Numbered from the stretch's first letter, positions 44,128 through 55,036 are shown. The stretch is 64,000 bases of DNA from CAYJLW01 sp964370965 (GCA_964370965.1 CAYJLW010000004.1:1-64000), one strand, 5' to 3'. Numbers and translations: made by a program. The notes: generated by a model from the letters alone, not told the origin.

Positions 44128-44660
44128 CAGATGCCCTCCCCGCCCTCGGCGGAGCCGAACACGTCCAGGAGCTGCATCCTCGTGGCGCCGAGGCGCCGGC
44201 CCAACGTGGCCAGCAGGCGGAGGTAGAGGCCGGCGGCGAAGGCGGGGTCGGTGTCGCACGTGTCACGGAGCGCCTCGGCGTCAAAGGCCACGAGGTCGAC
44301 GGGAGTCACGGACACGGCGCCCGCGGTGCACACGAAGGGGGCGACGAGCGCCGACCAGCCCACGACGTCGCCCGGTTCCACGGTGAGGATCGTGACTTCG
44401 CCCCGTTCGGGCACCACGGTGCGCAGGGCGACCCGCCCGCGGGCGACGACACCGAGCCATGGCATGGGCTCGCCTTCGACGAGGAGGCGGCTCCCGGCGG
44501 GGAAGTGCAGCACCCGGGAGAGCGGTTCGAGGCGGGCTCGTACGGGCGGCGGCAGGCGGGCCGTGAACCCGAGGCGGCCCAGCAGCTCCCCGGGGGACTC
44601 GACCAGGGCGGCGGTCTCGCCCGGGCCCACCTGCGCGTACTCCTCAGCCCTCCCGTTCAC
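44124..44660 (-). CDS. Cyclic nucleotide-binding domain protein leading the hydrogenase operon
   Basis: The 178-residue protein is a CAP-type effector domain (RVLHFPAGSRLLVEGEPM, VARGRVALRTV, VEPGDVVGWSALV) with a short helical end and no DNA-binding helix-turn-helix. It may bind a cyclic nucleotide and act on the hydrogenase at protein level. The GTG at 44660 lies six bases after the -10-like TACCGT and 36 bases from a DevR-like box, pointing to a leaderless start. The alternative GTG at 44693 would nearly touch the box. The stop overlaps the next gene. Confidence 0.8.
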   Translation of the reverse strand: MNGRAEEYAQVGPGETAALVESPGELLGRLGFTARLPPPVRARLEPLSRVLHFPAGSRLLVEGEPMPWLGVVARGRVALRTVVPERGEVTILTVEPGDVVGWSALVAPFVCTAGAVSVTPVDLVAFDAEALRDTCDTDPAFAAGLYLRLLATLGRRLGATRMQLLDVFGSAEGGEGIW

Positions 44661-44694
44661 CGGCTCACGGTACGGGGACCGGCCGCCTGACACA

Positions 44695-44708
44695 AGGACG
44701 TAGGTCCG
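44695..44708. promoter_or_regulatory. DevR-like box upstream of hydrogenase operon
   Basis: On the minus strand CGGACCTACGTCCT keeps the GGAC-N4-GTCC core of the DosR motif but lacks the outer G/C pair. TACCGT follows 36 bases from its start and precedes the cNMP-domain GTG by six bases. Confidence 0.55.
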
Positions 44709-44722
44709 GAATTGTCCCGCCG

Positions 44723-44892
44723 TTGTGCCCTACGGACGTCGCAGGGACCGTGTCCGCCCTCAGCGACGACGCGACCGCGTACGACGCCACGTTCCTGGCG
44801 CTCGCCGGGACCCTCGGCTGCCCGCTCGTCACCTGCGACCGCAAGCTCGCCCGGGTCAAAGGGGCACATGCGACGTCGAGGTCGTCGGGTAG
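44723..44892 (+). pseudogene. VapC (PIN-domain) toxin remnant
   Basis: The plus strand encodes ALSDDATAYDATFLALAG and LVTCDRKLARVKGAH, which match the C-terminal third of PIN-domain VapC toxins (YDA...ALA...L.T.D.RLA). The N-terminal two thirds, with the first catalytic acids, are missing. After KGAH a shift to the next frame restores the usual ending DVEVVG with stop TAG at 44890-44892, so one frameshift also broke it. No vapB is adjacent. It is a decayed toxin gene left in the spacer between the hydrogenase and PEP synthase units. Confidence 0.65.
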
Positions 44893-45002
44893 GGGCGGGT
44901 CCTTCGTGGGGTCGCGGGCTCGGGGCGACCTGGCGCCACGGCATGTGAGCGGGTCGTGTCTCTCCTATGGTTCAGCCTTCGACGGCCGCGGAGGGACGGG
45001 CG

Positions 45003-47321
45003 ATGACAGAGCTGATCTCTTGGTTCACCGACATCGGGGCGGGAGACGTCGCCCTCGTGGGGGGCAAGGGCGCCAACCTGGGCGAGATGACCAAGGCGGG
45101 CCTGCCCGTGCCGCCCGGCTTCGTCGTCACCGCCGAGGCGTACCTGGCGGCCATGGACGCCGGCGAGGTCCGCGCCGACCTGCGACGCCTCCTCGACACC
45201 TGCGACGCCGACGACCCCGCCGCCCTCGCGGCGGCGTCCTCGGAGTGCCAGGCGCTCGTGCACAAGGCCGGGATCCCCGGGTACCTCGCCGCCGAGGTCG
45301 CCGACGCCTACCGCCGCCTCGGAGACGGCCCTGTCGCCGTGCGTTCTTCGGCGACCAGCGAGGACACCGCCGACTCGTCGTTCGCCGGGATGCACGAGAC
45401 GTACACCAACGTCGCCGGCGAGGCCGCTCTCACGGAGAGGATCGTGGACTGCTGGGCGTCCACGTACGGCCAGCGGGTCGTCGCCTACCGCAAGGGCCAG
45501 CGCCTCGACGAGGAGCCCGCCATCGCCGTCGTCGTGCAGCGCATGGTGAACTCGGAGCGTTCCGGCGTGATGTTCTCCGCCGACCCCTCCACAGGCGACA
45601 CGTCCCGCATCGTCGTCGAAGGAGCGTTCGGTCTCGGCGAGGTCGTCGTGGGCGGTCAGGTGGAACCGGACACGTACGTCCTCTCCAAGGTGGGCCCCAA
45701 GCTCCTGTCCGTGCGCGTGGGGATGAAGACCCACCAAATCGTGCGCGGGCCCGACGGCGCCGACCGCCGGGTCGACCTCACGCCGGAATGGGGCGGCCGC
45801 CGCGTCCTCACCGACGAGGAGGCCGTCGCCCTGGGTGCCTTGGCCCTGCGCGTCGAGGAGCACTACGGGGCGCCGCAGGACCTCGAGTGGGCGATCGCCG
45901 AGGGCGGCATCTACCTCGTGCAGTCCCGGCCCATCACCACCCTGGACGCCGCCGGCCCGCACCCCGGGGACGTCCTCGTCTCCGGCCTCGGGGCCTCCCC
46001 CGGCACGGGCACCGGCCGAGTGCGGCGGCTGTCCTCCCCCGACGAAGGCGCCTCGCTGCAGCTCGGCGAGATCCTTGTCGCCCCCATGACGTCGCCGGAC
46101 TGGGTGCCCACGATGCGGCGCGCCGGGGCCCTCGTCACCGACGGCGGCGGCATGACCTGCCACGCCGCCATCGTGAGCCGCGAGCTCCGCATCCCCTGCG
46201 TGGTGGGCACCCGCAACGCCACCTCCGTGCTGCGCGACGGCGAGGAGGTCACCGTCGACGGCGCCAGGGGCAAGGTCTACGAAGGGCGGGTCGGGGAGGG
46301 CGGGCTCACCCCCTTGGACGTCTCCGCACCCGACGTGGCGGCCGAGGTCACCGCCCTCGGCGTCACCACAGCCGCGGGCGCACCCCCGCCGGAGATGGCC
46401 TCCGAGGGGCCCGTCACGGCGACGAAGCTGTACGTGAACCTCGCCCTCGCCGAACACGCCGAGGAGGTCGCCGACGAGGGCGTCGACGGCGTGGGCCTCT
46501 TGCGGGCGGAGTTCATGGTGACCGACGCCCTCGGGGGCGTCCACCCCAAGAAGCTCCTGGCAGAGGGCCGGGCGGGCGAATTCACCGACCGTATGGCCGG
46601 GTCGCTGCTCAGGATCACCCGGGCGTTCCACCCCCGGCCGGTCGTGTACCGCACGATCGACTTCCGCACGAACGAGTTCCGGGGCCTCGAAGGCGGCGAC
46701 GAGTACGAACCCGTCGAGGAGAACCCCATGATCGGCTACCGGGGGTGCTTCCGCTACGTCCGGGAACCGGAGCTCTTCGCCCTCGAGTGCGAGGTCCTCG
46801 CCCGAGTCCATGACGAGACGCCGAACCTCGCCGTGATGATCCCCTTCGTGCGCACCACCTGGGAGCTCGAGGCCTGCCTGGAGGCGATCGACGCCAGCCC
46901 CCTCGGGCGTCGGCGCGGACTGCAGCGCTGGGTCATGGCCGAGGTGCCCTCCGTCGTGTACCGGATCCCGGAGTATGCCGCGATGGGCGTCGACGGCGTC
47001 TCCATCGGCTCCAACGACCTCACCCAACTCGTGCTCGGCGTCGACCGGGACTCCGGTGTCTGCGCCGAGCTGTTCGACGAGGCGGACGCCGCCGTCCTCC
47101 ACGCCATCGGAGGCATCGTCAACGCCGCCCGCGACGCCGGGATCACGTCCTCGCTGTGCGGGCAGGCCCCCTCGAACCGGCCCGAGTTCGCCGAGCACCT
47201 CGTGCGTTTCGGGATCACCTCGGTGTCGGTGAATCCCGACAGCGTCCCCGCGACCCGCCGCGTGATCGCGGCCGCCGAACGTCGCCTGATGCTGGAGGCC
47301 GCGCGGCGCCCGGGGGGGTGA
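45003..47321 (+). CDS. ppsA: Phosphoenolpyruvate synthase (pyruvate, water dikinase)
   Basis: The 772-residue enzyme has the three PEP-synthase domains. The N-terminal ATP-grasp ([38 protein letters not shown]) spans about 1-320. The phosphohistidine domain carries the catalytic His in [15 protein letters not shown]. The PEP/pyruvate TIM barrel is C-terminal (GLLRAEFM, catalytic Cys in SLCGQAPS). It converts pyruvate and ATP to PEP, AMP and phosphate, or runs in reverse. The ATG at 45003 has GGAGGG upstream. An adjacent PEP-synthase-like gene is also known in the M. smegmatis DevR hydrogenase neighbourhood. No good DevR box was found directly in front of it. Confidence 0.92.
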   Translation: MTELISWFTDIGAGDVALVGGKGANLGEMTKAGLPVPPGFVVTAEAYLAAMDAGEVRADLRRLLDTCDADDPAALAAASSECQALVHKAGIPGYLAAEVADAYRRLGDGPVAVRSSATSEDTADSSFAGMHETYTNVAGEAALTERIVDCWASTYGQRVVAYRKGQRLDEEPAIAVVVQRMVNSERSGVMFSADPSTGDTSRIVVEGAFGLGEVVVGGQVEPDTYVLSKVGPKLLSVRVGMKTHQIVRGPDGADRRVDLTPEWGGRRVLTDEEAVALGALALRVEEHYGAPQDLEWAIAEGGIYLVQSRPITTLDAAGPHPGDVLVSGLGASPGTGTGRVRRLSSPDEGASLQLGEILVAPMTSPDWVPTMRRAGALVTDGGGMTCHAAIVSRELRIPCVVGTRNATSVLRDGEEVTVDGARGKVYEGRVGEGGLTPLDVSAPDVAAEVTALGVTTAAGAPPPEMASEGPVTATKLYVNLALAEHAEEVADEGVDGVGLLRAEFMVTDALGGVHPKKLLAEGRAGEFTDRMAGSLLRITRAFHPRPVVYRTIDFRTNEFRGLEGGDEYEPVEENPMIGYRGCFRYVREPELFALECEVLARVHDETPNLAVMIPFVRTTWELEACLEAIDASPLGRRRGLQRWVMAEVPSVVYRIPEYAAMGVDGVSIGSNDLTQLVLGVDRDSGVCAELFDEADAAVLHAIGGIVNAARDAGITSSLCGQAPSNRPEFAEHLVRFGITSVSVNPDSVPATRRVIAAAERRLMLEAARRPGG

Positions 47322-47454
47322 GCGACCGGGGTCCGGGTGTCCCTCGACGGCGAGGCCCTTGCCTCTCAGCCACTCGTTCGTGACCTCGTCGGGAACCGGA
47401 TGCCCCGGGTTCCGTCCGGCATCGGCAGCCCCGGCCCGGGTCATGAGCGCGAAG

Positions 47455-47482
47455 GGCCCCGACCCGGGTCCGGGTCGGGGCC
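47455..47482 (+). terminator. Perfect 28-base GC palindrome
   Basis: GGCCCCGACCCG and CGGGTCGGGGCC are perfect inverted arms around GGTC. The palindrome lies 134 bases after the ppsA stop and 109 bases before the glycosyltransferase start. It is a likely strong terminator without a T tract, or a regulator-binding palindrome. The rest of 47322-47590 holds no recognised gene. Confidence 0.5.
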
Positions 47483-47590
47483 TGGCCAAGAACCGCGGAG
47501 ACCATGACCTATGGCACTTGCGGGGGCGTCCCGGGGCGCGGAGACTGGCCGAGAGGGCAGTTCGGAGCAAGGGCGGACGGAGGTTCAGGT

Positions 47591-48697
47591 ATGCGGGTCG
47601 GGATGGTGGCGCCGGTCTGGGTGAAGGTGCCACCCGACGGATACGGCGGCGTCGAGTGGATCGTGCATTGGCTCGTGGAGGGGATGGTCGCCCGCGGCCA
47701 TGACGTCACCGTGGTGGCCTCGGGGGATTCCACGACCCCGGCGACCAGGCTGGTGACAACATACGCCGAGGCGCCCACAGAGCGCATGGGCGAGCCCCTG
47801 CCCGAATACGTCCATGCCCTCGACGCCTACGAGGCGCTCTCGGAGTGCGACGTCGTCCACGACCACACCTTGGCGGGCCCCATGATCGGTTCGTTACGCC
47901 ACGGGGCCGGCAGGCGCAGGTCTACGGGAGACGCGTACGAGGCGACCGCACCCGCGCCCGTCCTGCACACCGTCCACGGCCCGGTCGACGCCGAGATGGT
48001 CGGGTACCTGGGGAGGCTGCGCCACGTCCACCTCGTGGCGATCTCGGACGCGCAGAGGGTTGCCGCGCCCCGTCTCCCTTGGTCGGCGACGATCCACAAC
48101 GCGATCGACGTGGGCCGCTTCCCCTTCCGGGAGGACAAAGACGGGTATCTGGCGTTCCTGGGCCGGTTCAACCCGGACAAGGGTGTGGTCCTCGCCGTCC
48201 ACCTCGCCCGGGCCCTCGGGATGCCGTTGCGGATCGCGGCGAAGATGAACGAGCCCAGGGAACGGGACTACTTCGAGGCGCACGTGCGGCCGTTGCTGGG
48301 CGACGGGGTGGAGTACCTGGGTGAGCTCGACACCGAGGACAAGAAGGATCTCCTCGCCCGCGCGGAGGCGCTCGCCTTCCCGATCCAGTGGGAGGAGCCC
48401 TTCGGCCTCGTCCTGATCGAGGCGATGGCCTGTGGCACCCCGGTGCTGGCGATCGGGCGCGGGTCCGTCCCCGAGGTCGTCACTGACGGTGTCACAGGCG
48501 TCGTCGCCCCAGACCTGCCTTCCCTGGTCGAGGGGGCTCGCCACGGCCTTGCCCGCCTCGACGGGCGCGCCTGCCGCGAGGACGTCGAGAAGCGCTTCGA
48601 CGTCGGCCGCCTCGTCGACGAGTACGAAGCCGTCTACGCCCGAGTCCTGCGGGGAGATGCGGAACCGCCCACCCGGGTCGCCACGTCAGCGCCGTAG
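47591..48697 (+). CDS. GT4-type glycosyltransferase
   Basis: The 368-residue protein is a GT-B fold enzyme. The N-terminal domain opens with MRVGMVAPVWVKVPPDGYGG; the glycine-rich acceptor loop follows VWVKVP. The C-terminal domain carries AFPIQWEEPFGLVLIEAMACGTPVLA, whose E-x7-E motif binds the NDP-sugar. The donor and acceptor are unknown; sucrose/trehalose-like or cell-wall glycans are possible. The ATG at 47591 follows GGAGG at seven bases. It converges with the universal stress gene, with a 12-base overlap. Confidence 0.88.
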   Translation: MRVGMVAPVWVKVPPDGYGGVEWIVHWLVEGMVARGHDVTVVASGDSTTPATRLVTTYAEAPTERMGEPLPEYVHALDAYEALSECDVVHDHTLAGPMIGSLRHGAGRRRSTGDAYEATAPAPVLHTVHGPVDAEMVGYLGRLRHVHLVAISDAQRVAAPRLPWSATIHNAIDVGRFPFREDKDGYLAFLGRFNPDKGVVLAVHLARALGMPLRIAAKMNEPRERDYFEAHVRPLLGDGVEYLGELDTEDKKDLLARAEALAFPIQWEEPFGLVLIEAMACGTPVLAIGRGSVPEVVTDGVTGVVAPDLPSLVEGARHGLARLDGRACREDVEKRFDVGRLVDEYEAVYARVLRGDAEPPTRVATSAP

Positions 48698-49453
48698 CGG
48701 GGGGTCTGCGGGCACGAACATGACGGGGACGACGCTGCGCTCCAGAAGTCGGAGCACCACGGCGGCGCGGCCCTCCGAGATCTCCTGGGACCAGCCCAGC
48801 ACGACGACGTCGGCGCCCGTTTCGCCGGTCGTCTCGAGGATGCAGTCCCCCGGGACGCCGACACGGACGCGCACGTGGAGGCGTGCGGCCGGGACGTCGC
48901 AGTAGCGGGCAGCGAACTCCTCCTTCCAGGCGTCGTACTCGTGCTGGGGCTGGTCCGAGAAGGGCGGCAGAGACGCCTCGTCGCGCACGTGCAGGACGAC
49001 GACGTCGAGGTCTCCGCCGGCACCGAGGGAGGCGACGGCCGGCCAGACGGCGTCCGACGTCCTCTTCGAGGCGTCGAGGGGCACGAGCACCCGTGCCACG
49101 TCCCCTGCCTCGCATCCGGGCGGCACGACGACGACGGGGGTGCGTGAAGACCGGATCACCTGCAGGGCGACGTGTCCCGCCGGTCGGGGACCTCCGGGCG
49201 TGTCCCGGGCTCCCACGACGAGGGCGTCGACTCCGGTCTCCGCCGCCGCCACGAGCACGTCCACGACCCCGCCGGACAGGATCCGCAGCGGCAAGCCGGC
49301 GGCCTCGGCCTCGGCGACGACCGTGCGCACCCCGTCTTCCCTCGCGTGCAGCGCCGACACCGGCTCGTCGAGGAGGCGGCCGAAGGCCCTCGCCGTGGCG
49401 AGGACCGAGCGGGCGGCGGGGCTGTTGTCCACGGCGGCGACGACTTCGGACAT
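48686..49453 (-). CDS. Tandem universal stress protein
   Basis: The 255-residue protein consists of two Usp-like halves. The first (SEVVAAVDNSPAARSVLATARA to VVVVPPGCE) is shorter; the second (VARVLVPLDASKRTSDAVWPAV to VPVMFVPAD) is fuller. The ATP-binding G-x2-G-x9-G(S/T) motif is not well kept in either half, so ATP binding is doubtful. Tandem Usp proteins of similar plan are prominent DosR-regulon members in mycobacteria. It lies three bases after the HAD-GH65 gene and is surely co-transcribed. ATG 49453 is preferred over the adjacent GTG because of its spacing to GGAGG. Confidence 0.85.
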   Translation of the reverse strand: MSEVVAAVDNSPAARSVLATARAFGRLLDEPVSALHAREDGVRTVVAEAEAAGLPLRILSGGVVDVLVAAAETGVDALVVGARDTPGGPRPAGHVALQVIRSSRTPVVVVPPGCEAGDVARVLVPLDASKRTSDAVWPAVASLGAGGDLDVVVLHVRDEASLPPFSDQPQHEYDAWKEEFAARYCDVPAARLHVRVRVGVPGDCILETTGETGADVVVLGWSQEISEGRAAVVLRLLERSVVPVMFVPADPPLRR

Positions 49454-49456
49454 CAC

Positions 49457-52435
49457 CTACCTCCTCTTGCGGTTCGTGAGCTCCACGCCGTCCCGGCCGG
49501 CTGCGACCGCACCGTCGGTGCCGGCCATGCGGACGGCGACCGGGCGGCTCGCCCGCACGGTGGTCGTGTCGCGTCCCACAAGGACCCTGACGCGGGCACC
49601 CTGGAAGGAGAGGCGGATCTCGAGGTGGTCCCAACCCGGAGGCAGCACGGGGTCGAGATGCAGGACGCCTCCGCGGGGCCGGAGGCCGGCGAAGCCCCAC
49701 GCCAGGCATTGCCAGACACTGCCCATGGTGGCCAGATGCAGCCCCCCGGCGGTGGAGCCGGTGACGTCGTCGAGGTCGACGAGGGCGGCCACCCGCAGCC
49801 AGGCGACGGCTTCCTCCAGGCGGCCGGCGCGGGCGAACAGCGACGCGTGCACCCCCGGGGAGAGGGAGCTGCCGTGGGCCGTGCGGGGCTCGTAGAAGTC
49901 GAGGTTCGGCCCCAGGGACCCGCCGTCGACCTCGTCGGGCACGAGGTGATGGAGCATGAGGACGTCCGCCTGCTTCACGACCTGGGCCGCGTGGACGACC
50001 TCGGGTCCCAGGAGGAGATCGGCGGCGATCGGCCGCCGGGGCGCCACCTCGGCTATGACGAGAGGGTCGAGGTCGCCGAAGCCGGCGAACTGCTCGTACA
50101 GGCCCGTGGCGGGGTCGAAGCCGTCGACGAGGGCGCCGGCGATCTCCAGCCAGAGGCGGACCTCGTCGACGGGCGCCCCCCCGCCGGCCTCGCGCACGGC
50201 TTCCGCCGCCCGCCGGAGGTTCCAGCGCGCCATCACGTTCGTGTAGGCGTTGTCGTCCACGGGCTCGTGGTACTCGTCCGGGCCGATGACGTCGTAGACG
50301 TGGGCGGCCCCCCAGCGGTCCCGGCGGACGCGGGACGCCCAGTAGCGGGCGGTCTCCACGAAGAGGGGGAGGCCGGGTCCCCGGACGAACGCGCTGTCGC
50401 CGCTCCAGGCCACGTAGCAGTCTGCGGCCCAGGCGACGTCCGCGACGACGTGCTCCTCCGCCAGGCCGGTGCGGATCGGCACGAGGCGGCCGTCGCGGTT
50501 CCGTGCCCCCAGCGGGGTGACGTCGGTGCCGCGGGCGGCCGACTCCCAGGGGAAGCGCGCCCCTCTGGCCCCCCGGGCCCGGGCCGCGGCGCGGGCGGCG
50601 GGGAGGCGCCGGAGGCGGTACTCGAGCATCGCCCGGGCGCCCCGCGGGTGCGTGGCGGCGAGGAAGGGGAGCACGAAGACGTCGCTGTCCCAGAAGACGT
50701 GGCCCCTGTAGGCGGGGCCCGTGAGGCCGCGGGCGCCCACGGCGGCCTCGCCCGTGTCGGCCACGGACGCCATGAGGTGGAAGAGCGCGAAGCGCACGGC
50801 CCGTTGCAGATCCGGGTCGCCGCCGATCCCGACGTCGGCGTCCTCCCAACGACTCGCCCAGCACGCCCGGTGCTCAGCGAGGAGGCGGTCGAAGCCCACG
50901 TCCTCGGCCTCCCGTAGGCAGGCGTGCGTGGCGGCGAGCGACGGGACGACGTCGGGGTGGGCGGCGAAGGCGGCGATGCGGTCGGCGCGGACACCGGGGC
51001 CGTCCTCGAGGACCCTGGTGGAGGCGGCGGCCACGACACCTCCGGCCGCCCCTCCGTCACGCTCCACGGGGAGGCGCATCCACGCGGCTGAGCCGACCCG
51101 GCCCACTTCCAGGGTGTCGGGGGCCCGGGGCGGAGGGTCGAGGTGCGACGGAGCGCCGGTGAGGGGAGCACTCGAGACGGCACGCATCGCCATGGTGCCG
51201 GGCCGGGCGAGGGAGGCGAAGAGCAGGACCCGCTCCTCGGCCCCCGGTGCGTCCACACTCCAGGAGAGGCACCCCGTGCGGAGGTCGAGGACGCGGCGCA
51301 ATCCGCTACCGGGCGCCACCTCGATCGGGAGGGAGTTCCACACCGGACAGGGGACGAGCTCCGTGTCCGGGCCCTCGCCCCCGTAGAGGCCGGCGGCGAA
51401 CACCCAGGGAGTCGCCCGGGTGGCGTCGGCGGGGCTCGCGCTCGTCCCGAAACGTCCGTCGGCGAGCGTGAGGAGGGTCTCGGAGACGCGTTCGCGCTCC
51501 TCGGAAGAGCCCGCCACGGTGAGGGACCACGCGGGGTCGGAGTCGATCTCCGGGACGTCCATCCGCTCCCGGCGGCGCAACTGGTCGTCGAGGAGCCGGA
51601 GAAAGCGGTCGGGTCCACCTCCCACGGCGAGCACGCCGCGCGGGACTCCCGTGGGCTCGACCCCGACGGAGACGACGGTGGCCCGGGCCGCCTCCGGCAC
51701 GAGCATGAGCGAGTCGCTCCCACGCAGGCCGCCGAGGGGGCCGAGCTCGTCGCCTACGAAGAGCGTGAGGCCGGGGCCGACACCTCGCGACCAGAGGTCG
51801 GCGAGGATCCAGCGGGCCGAGTCCGCCTTGTCGGTGAGGCCGATCTCGACGTGCTTCGCGTCGCTCGTCACGCGCGCCCCGGGAAGGCCGGCCTCGGCGG
51901 CGGCGGTCCGGGCGAGGGCGACGACCTCGGGGAGACCTCCGATCCCCGCGGCGGCGAGGCGCTTCTCGACGGCGGCCAGGAGGCGGTCGATCTCCGCCTT
52001 CGGCGGATCCCGCCACGGCGGCTCGGGGATGAGGTCGATCTTGCGCCGGTTCAGGCGGGTGGAGACGACCGCGGTCTGCAGGCCCCTGGCGCCGAGGCGA
52101 TCCACGGCGAGGGTGGCCGCCGCGGTGAGGGCGGCGTCCTCCGCCGGGGTCGCATCTCTGCGAAAGAGGACGTCGATGCCCCCCGCTGTCGCCTCGAAGA
52201 CCTCCGAGCCCCTGTTCAGGCAGAGGAAGAGACGCCCGGGACCGTGAGGCCGGGCGCGGAGCTGCCCGTCGACGTTGCCCACGTGCGTGCCGCTCACGAC
52301 GGCCACGTCCACGGCCGCGGCGCAGAGTCTCTCGACGCGATCCCGCACAGCGGAAGCGTCCGCAGCGCGGTCGGCCACGGCAGTGCCGTCCCAGTCGAAG
52401 ACCACGGCCTCGAAGCGCCGCGCGAGGGCATCCAT
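49457..52435 (-). CDS. HAD phosphatase fused to GH65-type disaccharide phosphorylase/hydrolase (OtsB1-like)
   Basis: The 992-residue protein has an N-terminal HAD domain (about 5-255). The nucleophile Asp is in AVVFDWDGTAVADR, and the trehalose-phosphatase-like loops end in LFVGDELGPLGG. A GH65 domain covers about 280-990. Its signature GPDEYHEPVDDNAYTN holds the catalytic Glu, FWDSDVFVLPFL precedes it and a C-terminal beta domain closes the protein. Fusions of this type include M. tuberculosis OtsB1 (Rv2006), a DosR-regulon gene. It may split trehalose- or maltose-like sugars by phosphorolysis and process the sugar phosphate; the substrate is inferred. The ATG at 52435 opens the HAD domain. 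Confidence 0.87.
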   Translation of the reverse strand: MDALARRFEAVVFDWDGTAVADRAADASAVRDRVERLCAAAVDVAVVSGTHVGNVDGQLRARPHGPGRLFLCLNRGSEVFEATAGGIDVLFRRDATPAEDAALTAAATLAVDRLGARGLQTAVVSTRLNRRKIDLIPEPPWRDPPKAEIDRLLAAVEKRLAAAGIGGLPEVVALARTAAAEAGLPGARVTSDAKHVEIGLTDKADSARWILADLWSRGVGPGLTLFVGDELGPLGGLRGSDSLMLVPEAARATVVSVGVEPTGVPRGVLAVGGGPDRFLRLLDDQLRRRERMDVPEIDSDPAWSLTVAGSSEERERVSETLLTLADGRFGTSASPADATRATPWVFAAGLYGGEGPDTELVPCPVWNSLPIEVAPGSGLRRVLDLRTGCLSWSVDAPGAEERVLLFASLARPGTMAMRAVSSAPLTGAPSHLDPPPRAPDTLEVGRVGSAAWMRLPVERDGGAAGGVVAAASTRVLEDGPGVRADRIAAFAAHPDVVPSLAATHACLREAEDVGFDRLLAEHRACWASRWEDADVGIGGDPDLQRAVRFALFHLMASVADTGEAAVGARGLTGPAYRGHVFWDSDVFVLPFLAATHPRGARAMLEYRLRRLPAARAAARARGARGARFPWESAARGTDVTPLGARNRDGRLVPIRTGLAEEHVVADVAWAADCYVAWSGDSAFVRGPGLPLFVETARYWASRVRRDRWGAAHVYDVIGPDEYHEPVDDNAYTNVMARWNLRRAAEAVREAGGGAPVDEVRLWLEIAGALVDGFDPATGLYEQFAGFGDLDPLVIAEVAPRRPIAADLLLGPEVVHAAQVVKQADVLMLHHLVPDEVDGGSLGPNLDFYEPRTAHGSSLSPGVHASLFARAGRLEEAVAWLRVAALVDLDDVTGSTAGGLHLATMGSVWQCLAWGFAGLRPRGGVLHLDPVLPPGWDHLEIRLSFQGARVRVLVGRDTTTVRASRPVAVRMAGTDGAVAAGRDGVELTNRKRR

Positions 52436-52530
52436 AGTCCCGGGCAGCGTAATCCCGGGGCTGCGACCGTGTGTGGCCCGGGCGGACGGGCAAGAGGTGA
52501 GGGTCCCCGTGCGGTTCGCCTGCCCGCGTG

Positions 52531-53109
52531 TCAGCGGCGCGGCCCGGGATCCGCGAACTCCTCGGTCGTGTACCGGAGCACGCTGAGGTCGTCGCCCCAG
52601 GTGCCGGGGCGGAGGCCGGCCTTGAGCCAGAGGTGGTCCAGGAACTCCGGGACTCCTCGGACGCGGGGCCACACCGAGGGCAGGAGCGTTCCGCGGCGGC
52701 GGCCGGCCCACACGACGAGACCGTCGACGCCAGGGCGGACCGCGTCCGAGAGGGCGGCGAGGCTCTTCGCGGGGAGGGGTTCGAGGGCGGAGAGGACCGA
52801 CACCTTCACGGACATCACCTGGTAGTCCTCGGGCGTGACATCCGGGAGGCGGGGGTCGGCGAAGGCGGCGGCGACCGCGTTCGCGACGACGTCCTCGACG
52901 AGCGGGCGGTACGCCTCCAGGGTGCCGATGCAGCCCAAGAGGGCGCCCCCCCGCTCGAGTGTCACGAAGGACGCCCCGGGGGCGCGGAGCCGGCCGTTCA
53001 CGTGGGGCCCGTTCGGGACCGCGGGCTGACCGCCGTCGAGGCGTGCCTCGACGGCCTTGACGGCCCCGTACAGGAGGACGCGGTGCTCGGGCTCGGCCAG
53101 TGGGATCAC
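52531..53109 (-). CDS. AMMECR1 domain protein of the AmmeMemoRadiSam system
   Basis: The 192-residue protein is an AMMECR1 domain: FVTLERGGALLGCIGTLEAYRPL carries the conserved L-R/K-G-C-I-G core, and LPDVTPEDYQVMSVKVSVLS and GTLLPSVWPRV are the other family blocks. Its biochemical role is unknown in any organism. The GTG start overlaps the MEMO gene stop (GTGA), which fixes the start. It is the third gene of a radical SAM-MEMO-AMMECR1 operon. Confidence 0.9.
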   Translation of the reverse strand: MIPLAEPEHRVLLYGAVKAVEARLDGGQPAVPNGPHVNGRLRAPGASFVTLERGGALLGCIGTLEAYRPLVEDVVANAVAAAFADPRLPDVTPEDYQVMSVKVSVLSALEPLPAKSLAALSDAVRPGVDGLVVWAGRRRGTLLPSVWPRVRGVPEFLDHLWLKAGLRPGTWGDDLSVLRYTTEEFADPGPRR

Positions 53110-53935
53110 GGCGCCGCGGGGGTGAGGGCGAAGGCGCCGTAGCCCACGACGCGGTCGCTGGGGCCGGCGGTGTCGGCGGAGTTGCGGAGGTCGAGGAGCT
53201 CCACGGCGAGGTCGTGGCGCCGCGCGGCCTCGAGCAGGCCCCGGACGGGGTATGCGCCGCAGGCGTCGTCGGGATGTATGGCGTCCGCGAGGCGGGCCAC
53301 GATCGCGTCCGCCGTGCGGCGGTCGCGGGCGACCGCCCGCTCGTAGGCGTGGTAGTGGCTGAGGTCGGAACTGGCCACGACGAGGGTCTCGGGACCGTCC
53401 CAGACGGAGTCGATGACGTCCGCGACGACGGCGGGAGAGGCGGTGCCGACCACAAGGGGGACGAGGGAGAAGCCGTCGAGGGCCCGCTGCAGGAAGGGCA
53501 GGTGCACCTCGATGCTGTGCTCTTGGGCGTGGGCGTGGTCGTCGACGTCGACGCCGGGGAGGCTCAGGACGCTGCGGCGGGCGGCCTCGTCGATCTCGAC
53601 GAGGCCCAGGGGCGTGGCGAAGGCGTCCGCACCGGACACGGCGAGGCCCCCGACGGGGACCCGGTGGGCGGGGCCGAGGAGCACGACGCGTGTGATCGTG
53701 TGGCGGAGCCCTTCGAGACGGGCGTAGGCGGAGCCGGCGACCGGGCCGGAGTAGACGTATCCGGCGTGGGGGGCGATCAGGGCCTTGGGGGGGACACCTC
53801 CGGGGACCCGGGGGGAGCGGGTGGCGCCCGCCGCGAGGTGGCGGTCGACGGTGGCGGCGAGGGCGTCGGGGTCGTCCGGGTAGAACGTCCCGGCGGCGGC
53901 TGGGGGTCGCACGCGCAGAGTGGCGCGGGGGTGGG

Positions 53936-53939
<4 letters not shown>
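53106..53939 (-). CDS. MEMO-like protein of the AmmeMemoRadiSam system
   Basis: The 277-residue protein is a MEMO family member, structurally related to class III extradiol dioxygenases. Metal-ligand candidates sit in LIAPHAGYVYSGPVAG, LLGPAHRVPVGG, AQEHSIEVHLPFLQ and VVASSDLSHYH. Human MEMO1 binds iron or copper; the bacterial role is unknown. The ATG overlaps the radical SAM stop as ATGA. Confidence 0.9.

Positions 53940-55036
<1,097 letters not shown>

Noticed and set aside
44897..44910. GGGTCCTTCGTGGG upstream of ppsA as a DevR box
   Set aside because: The second half-site is GTGGG, not GTCCC, and no -10-like hexamer lies at the expected spacing.
47322..47590. Possible small gene between ppsA and the glycosyltransferase
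   Set aside because: The frames there have no recognisable domain or ribosome site, and the palindrome at 47455-47482 interrupts them.
52436..52530. DevR box upstream of the HAD-GH65 gene
   Set aside because: Only a half-site-like GNCCC was found near 52480. It is too weak, and the gene may be read from the upstream operon.
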